From: Dermabacter sp. p3-SID358
GTDB lineage: Bacteria > Actinomycetota > Actinomycetes > Actinomycetales > Dermabacteraceae
DNA length: 64,000 bases
NCBI RefSeq assembly: GCF_025147465.1
Contig: NZ_JALXOZ010000004.1
Span: 1-64,000 of the forward strand
Direction of reading: 5' to 3'
Position numbers and translations under genes: made by a program. Below, in pieces: positions 50,163 to 60,631 of the stretch. Below the pieces are notes generated by a model that saw only the letters and a list, made by a program, of their open reading frames with translations, had not been told where the DNA came from and did no database searches. Position 1 is the stretch's first letter. Each line of letters starts with the position of its first letter.

Positions 50163-51668
50163 ATGACTGACCTTGTGAAGCTTTCCGCCGCGCAGATGGC
50201 GAAGGGGCTCGAAAGCGGTGAGTTCAGCGCGCGCGAGCTGACCGACGCGCATCTCGCACGCATCGAGGCCGTCGAGGGCCAGCTCAACGCCTTCGTGACT
50301 GTGACAGGCGATGACGCACGGGCGACGGCCGATGCCGTTGACGAGGCGCGCGCCAAGGGCGAGAGCCTCCCGCCACTCGCGGGCGTTCCTGTCGCGGTCA
50401 AGGATGTCGTCGTGACGAAGGGGATCCAGACCACCGCCGGCTCGAAGATCCTCGAAGGTTGGATCCCGCCATACGACGCGACCCTCGTGGAGAGCCTCAA
50501 AGAGGCGAAGCTCCCGATTCTCGGCAAGACCAACATGGACGAGTTCGCGATGGGCTCCTCGACCGAGACAAGCGCCTATGGCAACACCCACAACCCGTGG
50601 GATCTGGACCGCATCCCCGGCGGTTCGGGCGGCGGCTCCTCCGCGGCCATCGCCGGGTTTGAAGCTCCGCTCGCGATCGGCACCGACACGGGCGGGTCGA
50701 TCCGCCAGCCCGCAGCCGTGACCGGCACGGTTGGCGTCAAGCCCACCTACGGCTCGGTCTCGCGCTACGGGCTCATCGCGATGGCAAGCTCGCTCGACCA
50801 GGCCGGACCGTGCACGCGCACGGTCGAAGATGCCGCGCTCTTGCACGAGGTCATCGGTGGCTACGACCCGAAGGATTCGACGTCGATCGAGGAAGGCTTC
50901 GGCAACTTCATCGAGGCCGCGCGCGAGAAGAACGTCAAGGGCATGCGCATCGGCGTTATTGAAGAGCTCGAGGACGAAGGGTTCGACCCGCTCGTCAAAC
51001 AACGCTTCGAGGAATCACTTGCACTCCTCGAAAAGGCCGGCGCAGAAATTGTTCGCGTGAGCTGCCCGAACTTCACATACGCGCTCGGCGCCTACTACCT
51101 CATCATGCCCTCGGAGGCGAGCAGCAACCTCGCGAAGTTTGACGGCATGCGCTTTGGCCTTCGCGTGGTCCCGGAGGATCACCCTACGGCCGAAAGGGTC
51201 ATGGCCGCGACTCGCGGTCAGGGCTTCGGTGCCGAGGTCAAGCGTCGCATCCTGCTCGGGACGTACGCGCTCAGCTCGGGCTACTACGACGCTTACTACG
51301 GAAGCGCCCAGAAGGTGCGCACGCTCGTGCAGCGAGACTTCGCCGCAGCCTTCGAAAAGTGTGACGTTCTCGCCTCGCCGACAGCGCCCACCGTGGCCTT
51401 TCGCCTGGGTGAGAACACCGACAACCCCCTCAAGATGTACCTCAACGACATCGCGACGATCCCCGCGAACCTCGCGGGCGTTCCAGGCCTCTCGCTCCCG
51501 AGCGGCCTCGCCGAGGATTCGATGCCCGCGGGCTTCCAGTTCCTCGCACCCGCGATGGCCGATGATCGCCTCTACCGCGCTGGTGGCGCTCTCGAGGCGC
51601 TGCTCGAGGATTCCTGGGGAGGGCCGATTCTGAAGAACGCTCCGGCCCTGGAAGGAGGCGCCAAGTGA
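50163..51668 (+). CDS. gatA: Asp/Glu-tRNA amidotransferase subunit A
   Basis: This 501-residue amidase-signature enzyme releases ammonia from glutamine for GatB. The catalytic triad is Lys80 (PVAVKDV), Ser155 (PGGSGGGSS) and Ser179 ([10 protein letters not shown]). ATG 50163 follows GGGGGAGGAG. The 3' end overlaps gatB as GTGA, so A and B are made in equal amounts. The presence of gatCAB means that glutaminyl-tRNA and/or asparaginyl-tRNA are made by the indirect route. Confidence 0.97.
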   Translation: MTDLVKLSAAQMAKGLESGEFSARELTDAHLARIEAVEGQLNAFVTVTGDDARATADAVDEARAKGESLPPLAGVPVAVKDVVVTKGIQTTAGSKILEGWIPPYDATLVESLKEAKLPILGKTNMDEFAMGSSTETSAYGNTHNPWDLDRIPGGSGGGSSAAIAGFEAPLAIGTDTGGSIRQPAAVTGTVGVKPTYGSVSRYGLIAMASSLDQAGPCTRTVEDAALLHEVIGGYDPKDSTSIEEGFGNFIEAAREKNVKGMRIGVIEELEDEGFDPLVKQRFEESLALLEKAGAEIVRVSCPNFTYALGAYYLIMPSEASSNLAKFDGMRFGLRVVPEDHPTAERVMAATRGQGFGAEVKRRILLGTYALSSGYYDAYYGSAQKVRTLVQRDFAAAFEKCDVLASPTAPTVAFRLGENTDNPLKMYLNDIATIPANLAGVPGLSLPSGLAEDSMPAGFQFLAPAMADDRLYRAGGALEALLEDSWGGPILKNAPALEGGAK

Positions 51669-53176
51669 ACGCCTACACCGACATCGAACCCCTCGACTTT
51701 GAGGACGCGATTGAGAAATACGACCCGGTACTCGGCATCGAGGTGCACGTCGAGCTCGGGACGAAGACCAAGATGTTCGACGGTGCGCCCAACATTTTCG
51801 CCGCTGAGCCCAACACGGCGATCACGCCCGTCTCGCTCGGCCTTCCGGGCACCCTCCCGGTCGTGAACGAAAAGGCCGTCGAGTACGCGATCAAGATTGG
51901 CCTCGCGCTTAATTGCTCGATCGCCGAGCACTGCCGCTTCGCGCGCAAGCAGTACTTCTACCCGGACCTCACGAAGAACTTCCAGACCTCGCAGTACGAC
52001 GAGCCGATTGCGTACGACGGCTACGTCGACGTCGAGCTCGAAGACGGCGAGATCGTGCGCGTCGAGATTGAACGCGCGCACATGGAAGAGGACGCGGGCA
52101 AGAACACCCACATCGGCGGCACGGGCCGCATCCAGGGGGCGACACACTCCCAGGTCGATTACAACCGCGCGGGCGTTCCCCTCGTGGAAATCGTGACGCG
52201 CCCGATCCCGAACACGGGCGGCCGCGCCCCCGAGGTCGCCGCGGCATACGTGCGTACCCTTCGCGACATCTTCCGCACCCTCGAGGTTTCGGAAGCTCGC
52301 ATGGAGCGCGGCAATGTGCGCGCCGACATCAACGTGTCGCTTCGCCCTTCGCCGGAGGCCCCGCTCGGTACGCGTACCGAAACGAAGAACGTGAACTCCT
52401 TCCGTGCGATCGAGCGCGCGGTGCGCTTCGAGATCGGCCGCCAGGCCGGCGTTCTCGAAAGCGGCGTCGAGGTCGTCCAGGAAACCCGCCACTTCCACGA
52501 CGACACGGGCCATACGAGCCCGGGTCGCGTGAAGAGCGACGCGGAAGATTACCGCTACTTCCCGGAGCCTGATCTCGTGCCCGTCGCCGCGAGTCGCGAA
52601 TGGGTCGAGGAGCTTCGCGCGTCGCTTCCCGAGCTTCCAGCCGCGCGTCGCCGCCGTCTACTGGGCGAGTGGGGCTTTACGGATCTCGAGATGCGCGATG
52701 TGATCAATGCCGGCGCACTCGACCTCATCGAGGGCACCGTCGCCGCGGGAGCGAAGCCTCAGGCCGCGCGCAAGTGGTGGATGGGCGAACTCGCCCGCAT
52801 CGCGAAGGAAGCCGAGAAGGAGCTCGAAGAGCTTTCGGTGACCCCGAAGCAGATTGCGGAGCTCGTTTCGCTCGTTGAGGGAAAGAAGATCAACGATAAG
52901 ATCGGCCGCCAGGTTCTCTCGAAGGTTCTCGACGGTGAGGGCGACCCCGCCGCGATCGTCGAAAAGGAGAACCTTGCCGTGGTTTCCGATGACTCGGTTC
53001 TTGAAGGAGCCGTCGACCAAGCGATCGCTGACAACCCCGACGTGGTTGAAAAGATCAAGGGCGGCAAGGTCCAGGCAATCGGCGCGCTCATCGGCCCGGT
53101 CATGAAGGCCACGCGCGGTCAGGCCGATGCCGGTCGCGTTCGTGAGATCATTATGGACAAACTTGAGGTGGGCTAA
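51665..53176 (+). CDS. gatB: Asp/Glu-tRNA amidotransferase subunit B
   Basis: This 503-residue subunit binds misacylated tRNA, activates the side-chain carboxylate with ATP and adds ammonia. [15 protein letters not shown] near the N-terminus, [18 protein letters not shown] and [12 protein letters not shown] are characteristic, and the C-terminal YqeY-like tail binds tRNA. GTG 51665 has GGAAGGAGG upstream and overlaps the gatA stop. It is followed by a clear terminator and closes the operon. Confidence 0.97.
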   Translation: MNAYTDIEPLDFEDAIEKYDPVLGIEVHVELGTKTKMFDGAPNIFAAEPNTAITPVSLGLPGTLPVVNEKAVEYAIKIGLALNCSIAEHCRFARKQYFYPDLTKNFQTSQYDEPIAYDGYVDVELEDGEIVRVEIERAHMEEDAGKNTHIGGTGRIQGATHSQVDYNRAGVPLVEIVTRPIPNTGGRAPEVAAAYVRTLRDIFRTLEVSEARMERGNVRADINVSLRPSPEAPLGTRTETKNVNSFRAIERAVRFEIGRQAGVLESGVEVVQETRHFHDDTGHTSPGRVKSDAEDYRYFPEPDLVPVAASREWVEELRASLPELPAARRRRLLGEWGFTDLEMRDVINAGALDLIEGTVAAGAKPQAARKWWMGELARIAKEAEKELEELSVTPKQIAELVSLVEGKKINDKIGRQVLSKVLDGEGDPAAIVEKENLAVVSDDSVLEGAVDQAIADNPDVVEKIKGGKVQAIGALIGPVMKATRGQADAGRVREIIMDKLEVG

Positions 53177-53216
53177 TTCACCGGTAATAATGGGTTCTCA
53201 AGAACAACCTAGTATG

Positions 53217-53254
53217 AAATGGGGCCCCGGGCTTAGCGGACCGAGGCCCCATTT
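53217..53254 (+). terminator. Terminator after gatB
   Basis: AAATGGGGCC (53217-53226) and GGCCCCATTT (53245-53254) form a perfect 10-base-pair stem with an 18-base loop and a TTT end, 40 bases after the gatB stop. Confidence 0.8.
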
Positions 53255-53292
53255 CGCGGCCTAAGGAAGATCCGGGCCGTCGAGAGGCACTC

Positions 53293-54882
53293 ATGAGTTT
53301 CGACCAGTATCTTGATCAACTGATCGCACCCATCGCTCAGTTCATGAGCGGCGTTGTTTTTTATGCGCCAAATATCGGCGGCATTGAGGTGCCCCTTATC
53401 GTCGTGTGGCTCGCCGTCGCGGCGGTCTTTATGACCGTGTGGCTGCGCTTCCAGCCCATTACCGGTTTCAAACATGCGATCGACGTTGTGCGTGGTCGTT
53501 ACGCGAGTAAAACGGATCCGGGTGAAGTGAGCAGCTTCCAGGCTCTCGCAACGGAGCTTTCCGGGGCAATCGGCCTCGGCAATATCGCGGGTGTCGCTGT
53601 GGCCATTGGCCTCGGTGGTCCGGGTGCGGCGCTCTGGATCGCGATCTTCGGCTTCTTCGCGATGAGCCTCAAGATGGCCGAGGCAACGCTCGGCACGAAG
53701 TACCGCGTTATCGATGAAGATGGCACGATCCACGCGGGCCCCATGTACTTCCTCAAATACGGATTCAAGGAGATCGGCTGGGCGAAGGCCGGCAGTGTTC
53801 TCGCGATGATCTACGCCATCTCGGCCTTCCTCGGTGTTTTCGGCGGCGGCAACATGTTCCAGTCGAACCAGACCGCGCTGATCCTGAGCGAGCAGCTCGG
53901 CAGCGATTTCCTTATGAATAATCGCTGGATCGTGGGTGTCGTGTTCGGTGCCCTGCTTGCCCTTGTTGTTGTCGGTGGCGTGAAATCGATCGGCAAGATC
54001 ACCTCGAAAGCCGTGCCTCTTATGGCGACCATCTACATGGTGAGCGCCATCCTTATCCTTCTGTTTAATCTCCCGCAGATTCCCGCTGCGTTCATGACGA
54101 TCGTGACCGAGGCGTTCCAGCCGAAAGGTGTTGCCGGCGGTGCCGCCGGTGCCGCGGTGATCGGTATCCAGCGTGCGCTCTTCTCGAACGCGGCAGGCGT
54201 CGGAACCGCGGGCATGACTCACGCGACCGCGAAAACCCGCCACCCGGCGACCGAGGGCTACACGGGTATGTGGAGCCCCTTCCTCGACTCGTGCGTGGTC
54301 TGCATGGTCACCGCACTCGTTGTCGTGGTGACCGGCGTCTATCAAAGTGGCGAAGCCGATGGCATCGTGATGACGGCGAGCGCTTTCGGTACCGTCGCCC
54401 CTTGGTTCCCGTACGTGCTCATGGTCATCGTCGTGCCGTTCGCCTTCTCGACCGTGCTCGCGTACTACTACTACGGCCTGAGCGCGATCCAGTACATCCT
54501 CGGCAACTCGACGTGGGTCACGCGTGCGTTCCAGGTCGTGTGGATCGCGCTTCTCGTTGTTGGTTCGTCAATCACGATCGACTCGGTCGTGACGCTTGCT
54601 GATGCGCTCATCTTCATCATGACGATCCCGAACCTCATCGGCGTCTACGCGCTTGCGAAGATCGTGCGCTACGAGATCCTGCGCCACAAGGTGAAGGTCA
54701 CGACGGGCGCGATCCCCCAGATCGATCCCGAGCTCGCGGTGGGCATGGGCGATCATGAGCCCACCGAGGAACAGATCGCCGAGGCGCGCGAGCGTGACGA
54801 GGAAGAGGCTCGCGAGTGGCACGAGATCCGCGAGCGCCTTTACGAAGACGGCGAATGGGGGCAGCAGAACGAAAAGGAGTGA
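53293..54882 (+). CDS. Sodium:alanine/glycine symporter, AGCS family (first copy)
   Basis: This 529-residue membrane carrier has about eleven helices and takes up alanine or glycine with sodium. The family signature lies in FQPITG, the [15 protein letters not shown] segment and [14 protein letters not shown] cytoplasmic C-terminal tail of about 70 residues ([17 protein letters not shown]) is rich in Glu and shared with the second copy. ATG 53293 follows GAGAGG. The neighbour at 55136 is a close paralogue, so this is a tandem duplication with divergence. Substrate preference cannot be read. Confidence 0.93.
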   Translation: MSFDQYLDQLIAPIAQFMSGVVFYAPNIGGIEVPLIVVWLAVAAVFMTVWLRFQPITGFKHAIDVVRGRYASKTDPGEVSSFQALATELSGAIGLGNIAGVAVAIGLGGPGAALWIAIFGFFAMSLKMAEATLGTKYRVIDEDGTIHAGPMYFLKYGFKEIGWAKAGSVLAMIYAISAFLGVFGGGNMFQSNQTALILSEQLGSDFLMNNRWIVGVVFGALLALVVVGGVKSIGKITSKAVPLMATIYMVSAILILLFNLPQIPAAFMTIVTEAFQPKGVAGGAAGAAVIGIQRALFSNAAGVGTAGMTHATAKTRHPATEGYTGMWSPFLDSCVVCMVTALVVVVTGVYQSGEADGIVMTASAFGTVAPWFPYVLMVIVVPFAFSTVLAYYYYGLSAIQYILGNSTWVTRAFQVVWIALLVVGSSITIDSVVTLADALIFIMTIPNLIGVYALAKIVRYEILRHKVKVTTGAIPQIDPELAVGMGDHEPTEEQIAEARERDEEEAREWHEIRERLYEDGEWGQQNEKE

Positions 54883-54933
54883 CCGGGACCACCAGGTAAC
54901 GCAAGTCACATGGGCGCGGGAGTGGATGTGGTT

Positions 54934-54962
54934 TTGACTCACGTTCCGACGCCTGCTAAGTG
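54934..54962 (+). promoter_or_regulatory. Candidate promoter for the second symporter
   Basis: TTGACT (54934-54939) and TAAGTG (54957-54962) are 17 bases apart in the 253-base gap before the second symporter. This would leave a leader of about 165 bases (54970-55135) in which I see only weak hairpins. The -10 match is imperfect. Confidence 0.35.
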
Positions 54963-55135
54963 AGTGTGATGACCTGCGGTTTTGTCCCGTTGAATCCTGG
55001 CGCAAAGCGGCGTAAATGCCGGTGGGCGCAATTTGTCGCCAAGAATTCGTTTTGGCAGATGTGCTTGAATCCGCCCCCGTGTTTCCGAAAAGTAGTGCGT
55101 GTTTGGCAAAAAATTTTCCCCACTAGGAGAGACTG

Positions 55136-56731
55136 ATGCACAGTTCTGGTGCAATTGACCAGTTCTTGAACACATATTTTGCCCCGTTTGCAGATTTCCT
55201 CTCGGCGATCGTGTTCTACGCGCCGACCATTGCGGGCGTTGAAGTTCCCATCATTGTTCTGTGGCTCATCGCGGCCGCCATCTTCCTGACGGTGTGGCTG
55301 CGTTTCCAGCCCATCACGGGCCTCACGCACTCCATCGGGGTGATCCGAGGAAAGTACACGCGCAAGACCGACCCGGGTGAGGTGAGCTCCTTCCAGGCGC
55401 TCGCAACCGAGCTGTCGGGCACGGTTGGCCTCGGCAACATCGCGGGTGTCGCGGTCGCGATCTCGGTGGGTGGCCCCGGTGCCGCGCTCTGGATCGTGAT
55501 CTTTGGCTTCCTCGCGATGAGTGTAAAGATGGCCGAGGCGACCCTCGGCGTCAAGTACCGCGAGATCGACGACGAGGGCCACACTCACGGCGGCCCCATG
55601 TACTACCTCAAGCATGGCCTCGCCGAGATTGGCTTCAAGAAGTTCGGCATTGTGCTGTCCTCCATGTATGCGCTCTTCACGCTCATCGGTGTGTTCGGCG
55701 CCGGCAACCTCTTCCAAGCGAACCAGGGCGCTGCGATCCTCAGTGATCAGCTCGGCATTGGCTTCCTTCAGGACAACCGCTGGGTGATCGGCGCGGTCAT
55801 GGCCGCCCTCGCGGCGCTTGTGATCGTGGGCGGCATCCAGTCGATCGGCACCTGGACGGCGCGCATCACCCCGCTCATGGCGATCGTGTACTTCCTCTGT
55901 GTTCTCGCGATCATCATCATGAACATCCAGGACGTTCCAGAAGCCATCGCGAAGATCTTCTCGACTGCCGTGACGCCCGAGGGCGTGACGGGCGGCGCGA
56001 TCGGCGTGGCGATCACCGGTATTCAGCGTGCGCTCTTCTCGAACGCCGCGGGTGTCGGCTCGGCCGGTATGGCCCACTCGGCGTCGAAGACCAAGGACCC
56101 GGCAACCGAGGGCTTCACCGCAATGTGGGAGCCGCTCGTGGACTCGGTCATCGTGTGTACCCTCACCGCGATCGCCATTACTGTGACGGGCGTGTACACC
56201 GATACGAGCGGTGACGGCATCGTGATGACGGCGAATGCCTTCGGTACGGTGGCGAGCTGGTTCCCGTACATCCTCACCGTTTCCGTGGCGCTCTTCGCGT
56301 TCTCGACCGTGCTGAGCTACTACTACTACGGCAACCTCGCTGCCGAGTTCCTCTTCGGCCGCTCGGCGCTCGTGAAGCGTGGCTTTCAGGTGATCTGGAT
56401 TCTCGCCGTTGTGCTCGGTTCGGCCGTGTCGCTCGATGCGGTCATTAACTTCTCCGACGCGGTGTTCTTCCTCATGACGGTGCCGAACCTCCTCGGCATC
56501 TACTTCCTCGCGAAGGTCGTGCGCTACGAGATCCTTCGCCACAAGGTGAAGCTTGAGACGGGCGCGATCGCGGTTGTTGATCCCGAGCTTGCCGTGGGCA
56601 TGGGCGACCACGAGCCCACCGAGGAGCAGATTGCCGAAGCTCGCGAGCTCGAGAAGCAGGAACAGGCGGATTACGAGGCCCTCAAGCAGCGCCTCGCCGA
56701 CGATCCGGGTTGGCCTCACCGCGAAGGCTGA
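55136..56731 (+). CDS. Sodium:alanine/glycine symporter, AGCS family (second copy)
   Basis: This 531-residue paralogue of the previous gene shares almost all of the [25 protein letters not shown] and [12 protein letters not shown] core and the same Glu-rich tail. Differences cluster in the loops and N-terminus, which may change substrate range or affinity. ATG 55136 has AGGAGAG upstream. It has its own long upstream region, so the two copies may be expressed under different conditions. A short T-tailed hairpin follows the gene. Confidence 0.93.
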   Translation: MHSSGAIDQFLNTYFAPFADFLSAIVFYAPTIAGVEVPIIVLWLIAAAIFLTVWLRFQPITGLTHSIGVIRGKYTRKTDPGEVSSFQALATELSGTVGLGNIAGVAVAISVGGPGAALWIVIFGFLAMSVKMAEATLGVKYREIDDEGHTHGGPMYYLKHGLAEIGFKKFGIVLSSMYALFTLIGVFGAGNLFQANQGAAILSDQLGIGFLQDNRWVIGAVMAALAALVIVGGIQSIGTWTARITPLMAIVYFLCVLAIIIMNIQDVPEAIAKIFSTAVTPEGVTGGAIGVAITGIQRALFSNAAGVGSAGMAHSASKTKDPATEGFTAMWEPLVDSVIVCTLTAIAITVTGVYTDTSGDGIVMTANAFGTVASWFPYILTVSVALFAFSTVLSYYYYGNLAAEFLFGRSALVKRGFQVIWILAVVLGSAVSLDAVINFSDAVFFLMTVPNLLGIYFLAKVVRYEILRHKVKLETGAIAVVDPELAVGMGDHEPTEEQIAEARELEKQEQADYEALKQRLADDPGWPHREG

Positions 56732-56740
56732 TGAATCTCG

Positions 56741-56758
56741 GCGCTCGACAGCGCTTTT
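56741..56758 (+). terminator. Terminator after the second symporter
   Basis: GCGCT (56741-56745) pairs with AGCGC (56750-56754) around a CGAC loop and is followed by TTTT, nine bases after the stop. Confidence 0.6.
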
Positions 56759-56763
56759 CATAT

Positions 56764-56802
56764 CGTGAGATCCCCGTCCAAGATTTGGGCGGGGGTCTCG
56801 CG
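56764..56802 (+). other. Large hairpin immediately upstream of ilvD
   Basis: The 16-base arms 56764-56779 and 56787-56802 pair fully, with three G-U pairs, around a seven-base loop. No T-run follows. It ends nine bases before TATGCT (56811-56816), a plausible -10 box for ilvD, so it may be a second terminator insulating ilvD or a binding site in its promoter. Confidence 0.6.
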
Positions 56803-56810
56803 TATCGGCC

Positions 56811-56816
56811 TATGCT
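56811..56816 (+). promoter_or_regulatory. Candidate -10 box of ilvD, predicting a leaderless message
   Basis: TATGCT at 56811-56816 would start transcription within one or two bases of the ATG at 56824. The only purine-rich stretch, GGAG at 56817-56820, is too close to the ATG to work as a ribosome site, which supports leaderless translation. No good -35 box is seen. Confidence 0.35.
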
Positions 56817-56823
56817 GGAGCAC

Positions 56824-58656
56824 ATGCCACAACTTCGTTCACGTACATCAACCCACGGACGCAATATGGCGGGAGCGCGTGCCCTTTGGCGTGCGACCGG
56901 CATGGGCTCGAGCGACTTCGGTAAGCCGATCGTCGCCATTGCGAACTCCTACACGCAGTTCGTTCCCGGGCACGTTCACCTCAAGAACGTCGGAGATATG
57001 GTCGCGGAATCCATTCGCGAGGCCGGGGGAGTGTCGAAGGAATTCAACACCATTGCGGTCGACGACGGCATCGCCATGGGGCACCAGGGGATGCTCTACT
57101 CGCTCCCGAGCCGCGATGTGATCGCCGACAGCATCGAGTACATGGTGAACGCCCACTGCGCCGACGCCCTCGTGTGCATCTCGAACTGCGACAAGATCAC
57201 GCCCGGGATGCTCATGGCGGCGATGCGGCTCAATATCCCGGTCGTTTTTGTCTCAGGTGGCCCAATGGAGGCCGGTAAGCCAGTCGAAGGCGTCATCGAC
57301 CACAAGATCGACCTCGTCGACGCCATCAGCTACGCGGTCGATGAGTCGATCACCGACGACCAGCTTGCGCAGATCGAGGACAATGCGTGCCCCACGTGCG
57401 GCTCGTGCTCGGGGATGTTCACGGCGAACTCGATGAACTGCTTGACCGAGGCGCTCGGACTTTCGCTGCCCGGCAATGGCACGACGCTCGCGACCCATGC
57501 CTTCCGCCGCGAGCTCTTTGTGGAGGCGGGAAAGCGCATCGTCGAACTGTGCCGCCGCTACTACGAAGATGATGACGAGAGCGTTTTGCCTCGCTCAATC
57601 GCCACGAAGGCGGCGTTCACAAACGCGATGAGCCTCGACGTGGCGATGGGGGGCTCGACCAACACCGTGCTGCATATCCTCGCCGCGGCGATCGAGGGTG
57701 AGGTGGACTTTACTCTCGACGACATCGACCGCATCTCGCGGAACGTCCCGTGCCTCTCGAAGGTTGCCCCGAACGGTTTCGCCCACGTCGAAGACGTTCA
57801 TCGCGCCGGCGGTATTCCCGCGATTCTCGGCGAGCTCGATCGCGCGGGTCTCCTCGACCACTCCGTGCATGCGATCCACGCCGACTCGCTTAGCGAGTGG
57901 CTAGCCGCGTGGGATATCCGCGGAGGGGAGGCCCCCGACGAGGCACTCACCCTCTTTAGCGCCGCGCCCGGCGGGAAACGCACAACCGTGCCGTTTAGCC
58001 AGGATATGCGCTGGAAAGAGCTCGATCTCGATCCGGAGAGCGGGGTCATCCGCTCCGTCCCGTTCGCGCACACGAAGGACGGCGGGCTTTGCGTGCTTCG
58101 CGGCAACCTTGCAACCGACGGCGCTGTGATCAAGAGCGCGGGGATCGACGAGGAGCTCTTTCATTTCGAGGGGCGCGCCTTTGTTGTGGAGTCCCAGGAG
58201 GAGGCAGTCCAGCGGGTGCTCGACAAGTCCGTCAAGGAGGGGGATGTCGTCGTCATTCAATTCGAGGGCCCCCAGGGTGGGCCGGGCATGCAGGAGATGC
58301 TCTACCCTACCTCCTACCTCAAGGGACGGGGCCTCGGCAAGGCCTGCGCGCTGATCACCGACGGCCGCTTCTCGGGCGGCACTTCGGGTATCTCGATCGG
58401 CCACATCTCCCCGGAGGCAGCAGAAGGCGGCGCGATCGGTCTCGTGGAGACGGGGGACCGCATCGTCATCGACGTGCACAAGCGTGAGCTCACGCTCGAT
58501 GTTCCAGAAAGCGAGCTCGAACGCCGCCGCGAGGCGCGCGGCCCGCTCCCGTGGCGCCCGAAGAACCGCCGCCGCGAGGTGAGCCAGGCACTCAAGGTCT
58601 ATGCGCATCACGTGCGCTCGGCTACGTTCGGCGCGACCCGTCGGCCGCTTCCGTAA
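56824..58656 (+). CDS. ilvD: Dihydroxy-acid dehydratase
   Basis: This Fe-S enzyme dehydrates dihydroxy-isovalerate and dihydroxy-methylvalerate, a shared step of valine, leucine and isoleucine synthesis. It has 610 residues from ATG 56824. Cys122 in SNCDKITPG and the [11 protein letters not shown] stretch (189-199) supply the cluster ligands, and SLPGNG and the C-terminal [16 protein letters not shown] are family marks. The open frame continues 38 codons upstream, but that part lies in the hairpin region and has no ribosome site. It is separated from ilvB by a hairpin and an attenuator. Confidence 0.96.
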   Translation: MPQLRSRTSTHGRNMAGARALWRATGMGSSDFGKPIVAIANSYTQFVPGHVHLKNVGDMVAESIREAGGVSKEFNTIAVDDGIAMGHQGMLYSLPSRDVIADSIEYMVNAHCADALVCISNCDKITPGMLMAAMRLNIPVVFVSGGPMEAGKPVEGVIDHKIDLVDAISYAVDESITDDQLAQIEDNACPTCGSCSGMFTANSMNCLTEALGLSLPGNGTTLATHAFRRELFVEAGKRIVELCRRYYEDDDESVLPRSIATKAAFTNAMSLDVAMGGSTNTVLHILAAAIEGEVDFTLDDIDRISRNVPCLSKVAPNGFAHVEDVHRAGGIPAILGELDRAGLLDHSVHAIHADSLSEWLAAWDIRGGEAPDEALTLFSAAPGGKRTTVPFSQDMRWKELDLDPESGVIRSVPFAHTKDGGLCVLRGNLATDGAVIKSAGIDEELFHFEGRAFVVESQEEAVQRVLDKSVKEGDVVVIQFEGPQGGPGMQEMLYPTSYLKGRGLGKACALITDGRFSGGTSGISIGHISPEAAEGGAIGLVETGDRIVIDVHKRELTLDVPESELERRREARGPLPWRPKNRRREVSQALKVYAHHVRSATFGATRRPLP

Positions 58657-58674
58657 ACGGTGTGCGCAGTGGGG

Positions 58675-58698
58675 CCGACGGTGTCCGGTAACCGTCGG
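58675..58698 (+). terminator. Hairpin after ilvD, probable weak terminator
   Basis: CCGACGGT (58675-58682) and ACCGTCGG (58691-58698) form a perfect 8-base-pair stem with an eight-base loop, 18 bases after the ilvD stop. No T-run follows. Confidence 0.5.
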
Positions 58699-58741
58699 AT
58701 CCCAAAATATGGACCTTTCCGTTTCAAGATGAGTGAGCGTG

Positions 58742-58747
58742 TAGTTT
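58742..58747 (+). promoter_or_regulatory. Candidate -10 box of the ilvB leader transcript
   Basis: TAGTTT at 58742-58747 would place the transcript start at or next to the A of the leader-peptide ATG (58755), so the leader would be translated without an untranslated region. No ribosome site precedes that ATG, which agrees. The -35 region is unclear. Confidence 0.4.
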
Positions 58748-58754
58748 TACTCCC

Positions 58755-58793
58755 ATGCAAAGCATCCTTCTTATCGTTACCGGGCGCGGCTAA
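58755..58793 (+). CDS. Leader peptide of the ilvB attenuator
   Basis: The 12-residue frame MQSILLIVTGRG ends at TAA 58791-58793. Five consecutive codons specify Ile-Leu-Leu-Ile-Val, exactly the three products of the pathway encoded downstream. Its function is to make ribosome progress depend on charged Ile-, Leu- and Val-tRNA. It is too short to have been found by length-based gene calling. The arrangement of hairpins around it is described in the attenuator entry. Confidence 0.85.
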   Translation: MQSILLIVTGRG

Positions 58794-58850
58794 CGCCCCC
58801 GCACGATAAGCCGCGCCCCTCGACTTCCCACAAGGAACGAGGGGCTTTTT
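58770..58850 (+). promoter_or_regulatory. Transcription attenuator of the ilvBNC operon
   Basis: Three alternative pairings are visible. Pause structure: CTTATCG (58770-58776) with CGATAAG (58804-58810), enclosing GGGCG (58782-58786) with CGCCC (58794-58798). Antiterminator: GGGCGCGGC (58782-58790) with GCCGCGCCC (58810-58818). Terminator: GCCCCTCG (58815-58822) with CGAGGGGC (58838-58845), followed by TTTTT. A ribosome stalled on the Leu/Ile/Val codons covers the first arm, frees the antiterminator and so lets transcription continue into ilvB when branched-chain amino acids are scarce. Confidence 0.85.
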
Positions 58851-58874
58851 CGTCAGTGAATGGTTGGAGGCGTC

Positions 58875-60629
58875 ATGGCTGCAAAAGTCACGGGAGCGCA
58901 GTCGCTCATTATGTCGCTCGAGGCGGCGGGAGTGGAGGTCGTGTTTGGCCTCCCCGGCGGCGCTATTTTGCCCACCTACGATCCGCTTCTCGATGCGAAA
59001 CGTCTTCGGCACATCCTCGTGCGCCACGAGCAGGGCGCGGGGCACGCCGCGAGCGGGTACGCCCATGCGACGGGCAAAGTCGGGGTGTGCATCGCGACTT
59101 CGGGACCAGGCGCAACGAACCTGATTACCGCGATCGCGGATGCGCAAATGGATTCGATCCCGATGGTCGTCATCACCGGTCAGGTAGGTTCGAATTTCAT
59201 CGGCACGGACGCCTTTCAGGAAGCCGACATCGTGGGCATGACGATGCCCGTGACGAAGCACAACATTCTCGTGAAGAGCGCGGATGACATCCCGCTCGCG
59301 ATCAAGCAGGCGTTCCACATCGCCTCGACGGGGCGGCCCGGCGTCGTACTCGTTGACGTGACGAAGGACGCGCAGCAGTCGGAGACGGAGTTCGAGTGGC
59401 CCGAGGAGCTGAACCTTCCCGGCTATCGAGTTCCCGGCCGCCCGAACGCTAAACAGATCCGCGAGGCCGTTGAGCTGCTCGTGCACGCTAAGCGACCCGT
59501 GTTTCTCCTTGGCGGTGGTGTGCTTCGCTCGCGTGCAAGCGACGAGGTGCGCGCCCTTGTGGAGGCGGCAAACGCGCCCTTCGTGACGACCCTCATGGCA
59601 CGCGGTGCCCTGCCCGATTCCCACCCGCAGCATCTCGGTATGCCCGGCATGCACGGTGATGTCGCGGCAGTCGCCTCGCTTCAGCGCAGCGACCTCATCA
59701 TCGCGCTCGGGGCGCGCTTCGATGACCGCGTGACGGGGCGACTCGATACGTTTGCGCCCGGTGCCAAAGTTGTGCATGCCGATATCGACCCGGCGGAAAT
59801 CTCAAAGAATCGCGTTGCGGACGTTCCGATCGTGGGCGACGCCGCCGACGTCGCGCGTGCCCTCCATTCAGAGCTGAACGAACGCCTCGCCGAAGACGAT
59901 CAGCGCGACTACGAGGCCTGGTGGCAGCTCATGCGATCCCTTCGCGAAAACTATCCGCTCGGGTGGACCGCGACGGCCGATGGATACACGGCTCCCCAGC
60001 ACGTCATTTCGCGCATTAGCGCGATCAGCGGGCCCGAATCGATCTTCGTTGCCGGCGTGGGACAGCACCAGATGTGGTCGAGCCAGTTCATCGATTTCGA
60101 AGAGCCGTACTCGTGGATCAACTCTGGTGGCCTTGGCACGATGGGCTACTCGCTCCCCGCGGCGATGGGCGCGAAGGTTGGCCAGCCGGGCAAGGTCGTG
60201 TGGTCGATCGACGGCGACGGCTGCTTCCAAATGACGAACCAGGAACTCGCGACGTGCGTGCTCAATGACATCCCCGTTAAGGTCGCGGTGATCAACAACT
60301 CCTCGCTCGGCATGGTGCGCCAGTGGCAAAACCTGTTTTACGACCAGCGTTTTTCCAACACTGACCTCAACACTGGGCACGGCACGCGCCGCATTCCCGA
60401 TTTCGTGAAGCTCGCCGAGGCGTACGGCGCGGTGGGCCTGCGCTGCGAAAGGGACGAGGACATCGACCGAACGATCAACGAGGCGATGGCGATCAACGAT
60501 CGCCCCGTGGTCGTGGATTTCCAGGTCAGCGCTGACGCCATGGTGTGGCCGATGGTGCCCGCGGGCGTGAGCAATGACGAGATTCAAATCGCGCAGGGCA
60601 TGACGCCCGAATGGGAGAGGGAGATCTGA
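58875..60629 (+). CDS. ilvB: Acetolactate synthase, large subunit
   Basis: This 584-residue, thiamine-diphosphate enzyme condenses pyruvate with pyruvate or 2-oxobutyrate, the first common step to Val, Leu and Ile. The catalytic glutamate is Glu52 in [10 protein letters not shown]. The TPP/Mg motif is [13 protein letters not shown], and the FAD-binding middle domain is present. ATG 58875 follows GGAGG four bases upstream; an ATG five codons earlier (58860) has no ribosome site. It is controlled by the attenuator directly upstream and forms an operon with ilvN, three bases downstream. Confidence 0.96.
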   Translation: MAAKVTGAQSLIMSLEAAGVEVVFGLPGGAILPTYDPLLDAKRLRHILVRHEQGAGHAASGYAHATGKVGVCIATSGPGATNLITAIADAQMDSIPMVVITGQVGSNFIGTDAFQEADIVGMTMPVTKHNILVKSADDIPLAIKQAFHIASTGRPGVVLVDVTKDAQQSETEFEWPEELNLPGYRVPGRPNAKQIREAVELLVHAKRPVFLLGGGVLRSRASDEVRALVEAANAPFVTTLMARGALPDSHPQHLGMPGMHGDVAAVASLQRSDLIIALGARFDDRVTGRLDTFAPGAKVVHADIDPAEISKNRVADVPIVGDAADVARALHSELNERLAEDDQRDYEAWWQLMRSLRENYPLGWTATADGYTAPQHVISRISAISGPESIFVAGVGQHQMWSSQFIDFEEPYSWINSGGLGTMGYSLPAAMGAKVGQPGKVVWSIDGDGCFQMTNQELATCVLNDIPVKVAVINNSSLGMVRQWQNLFYDQRFSNTDLNTGHGTRRIPDFVKLAEAYGAVGLRCERDEDIDRTINEAMAINDRPVVVDFQVSADAMVWPMVPAGVSNDEIQIAQGMTPEWEREI

Positions 60630-60631
60630 GC

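Noticed and set aside
54883..55135. A glycine riboswitch in front of the second sodium:alanine symporter
   Set aside because: AGCS symporters are often controlled this way, so I looked for the conserved core sequences around the two aptamer junctions. They are not there, and the strongest stems are only four base pairs.
56710..56823. An N-terminal extension of 38 codons on ilvD
   Set aside because: The stretch contains a terminator and a large hairpin, has no ribosome site, and the family starts at about the ATG used here.
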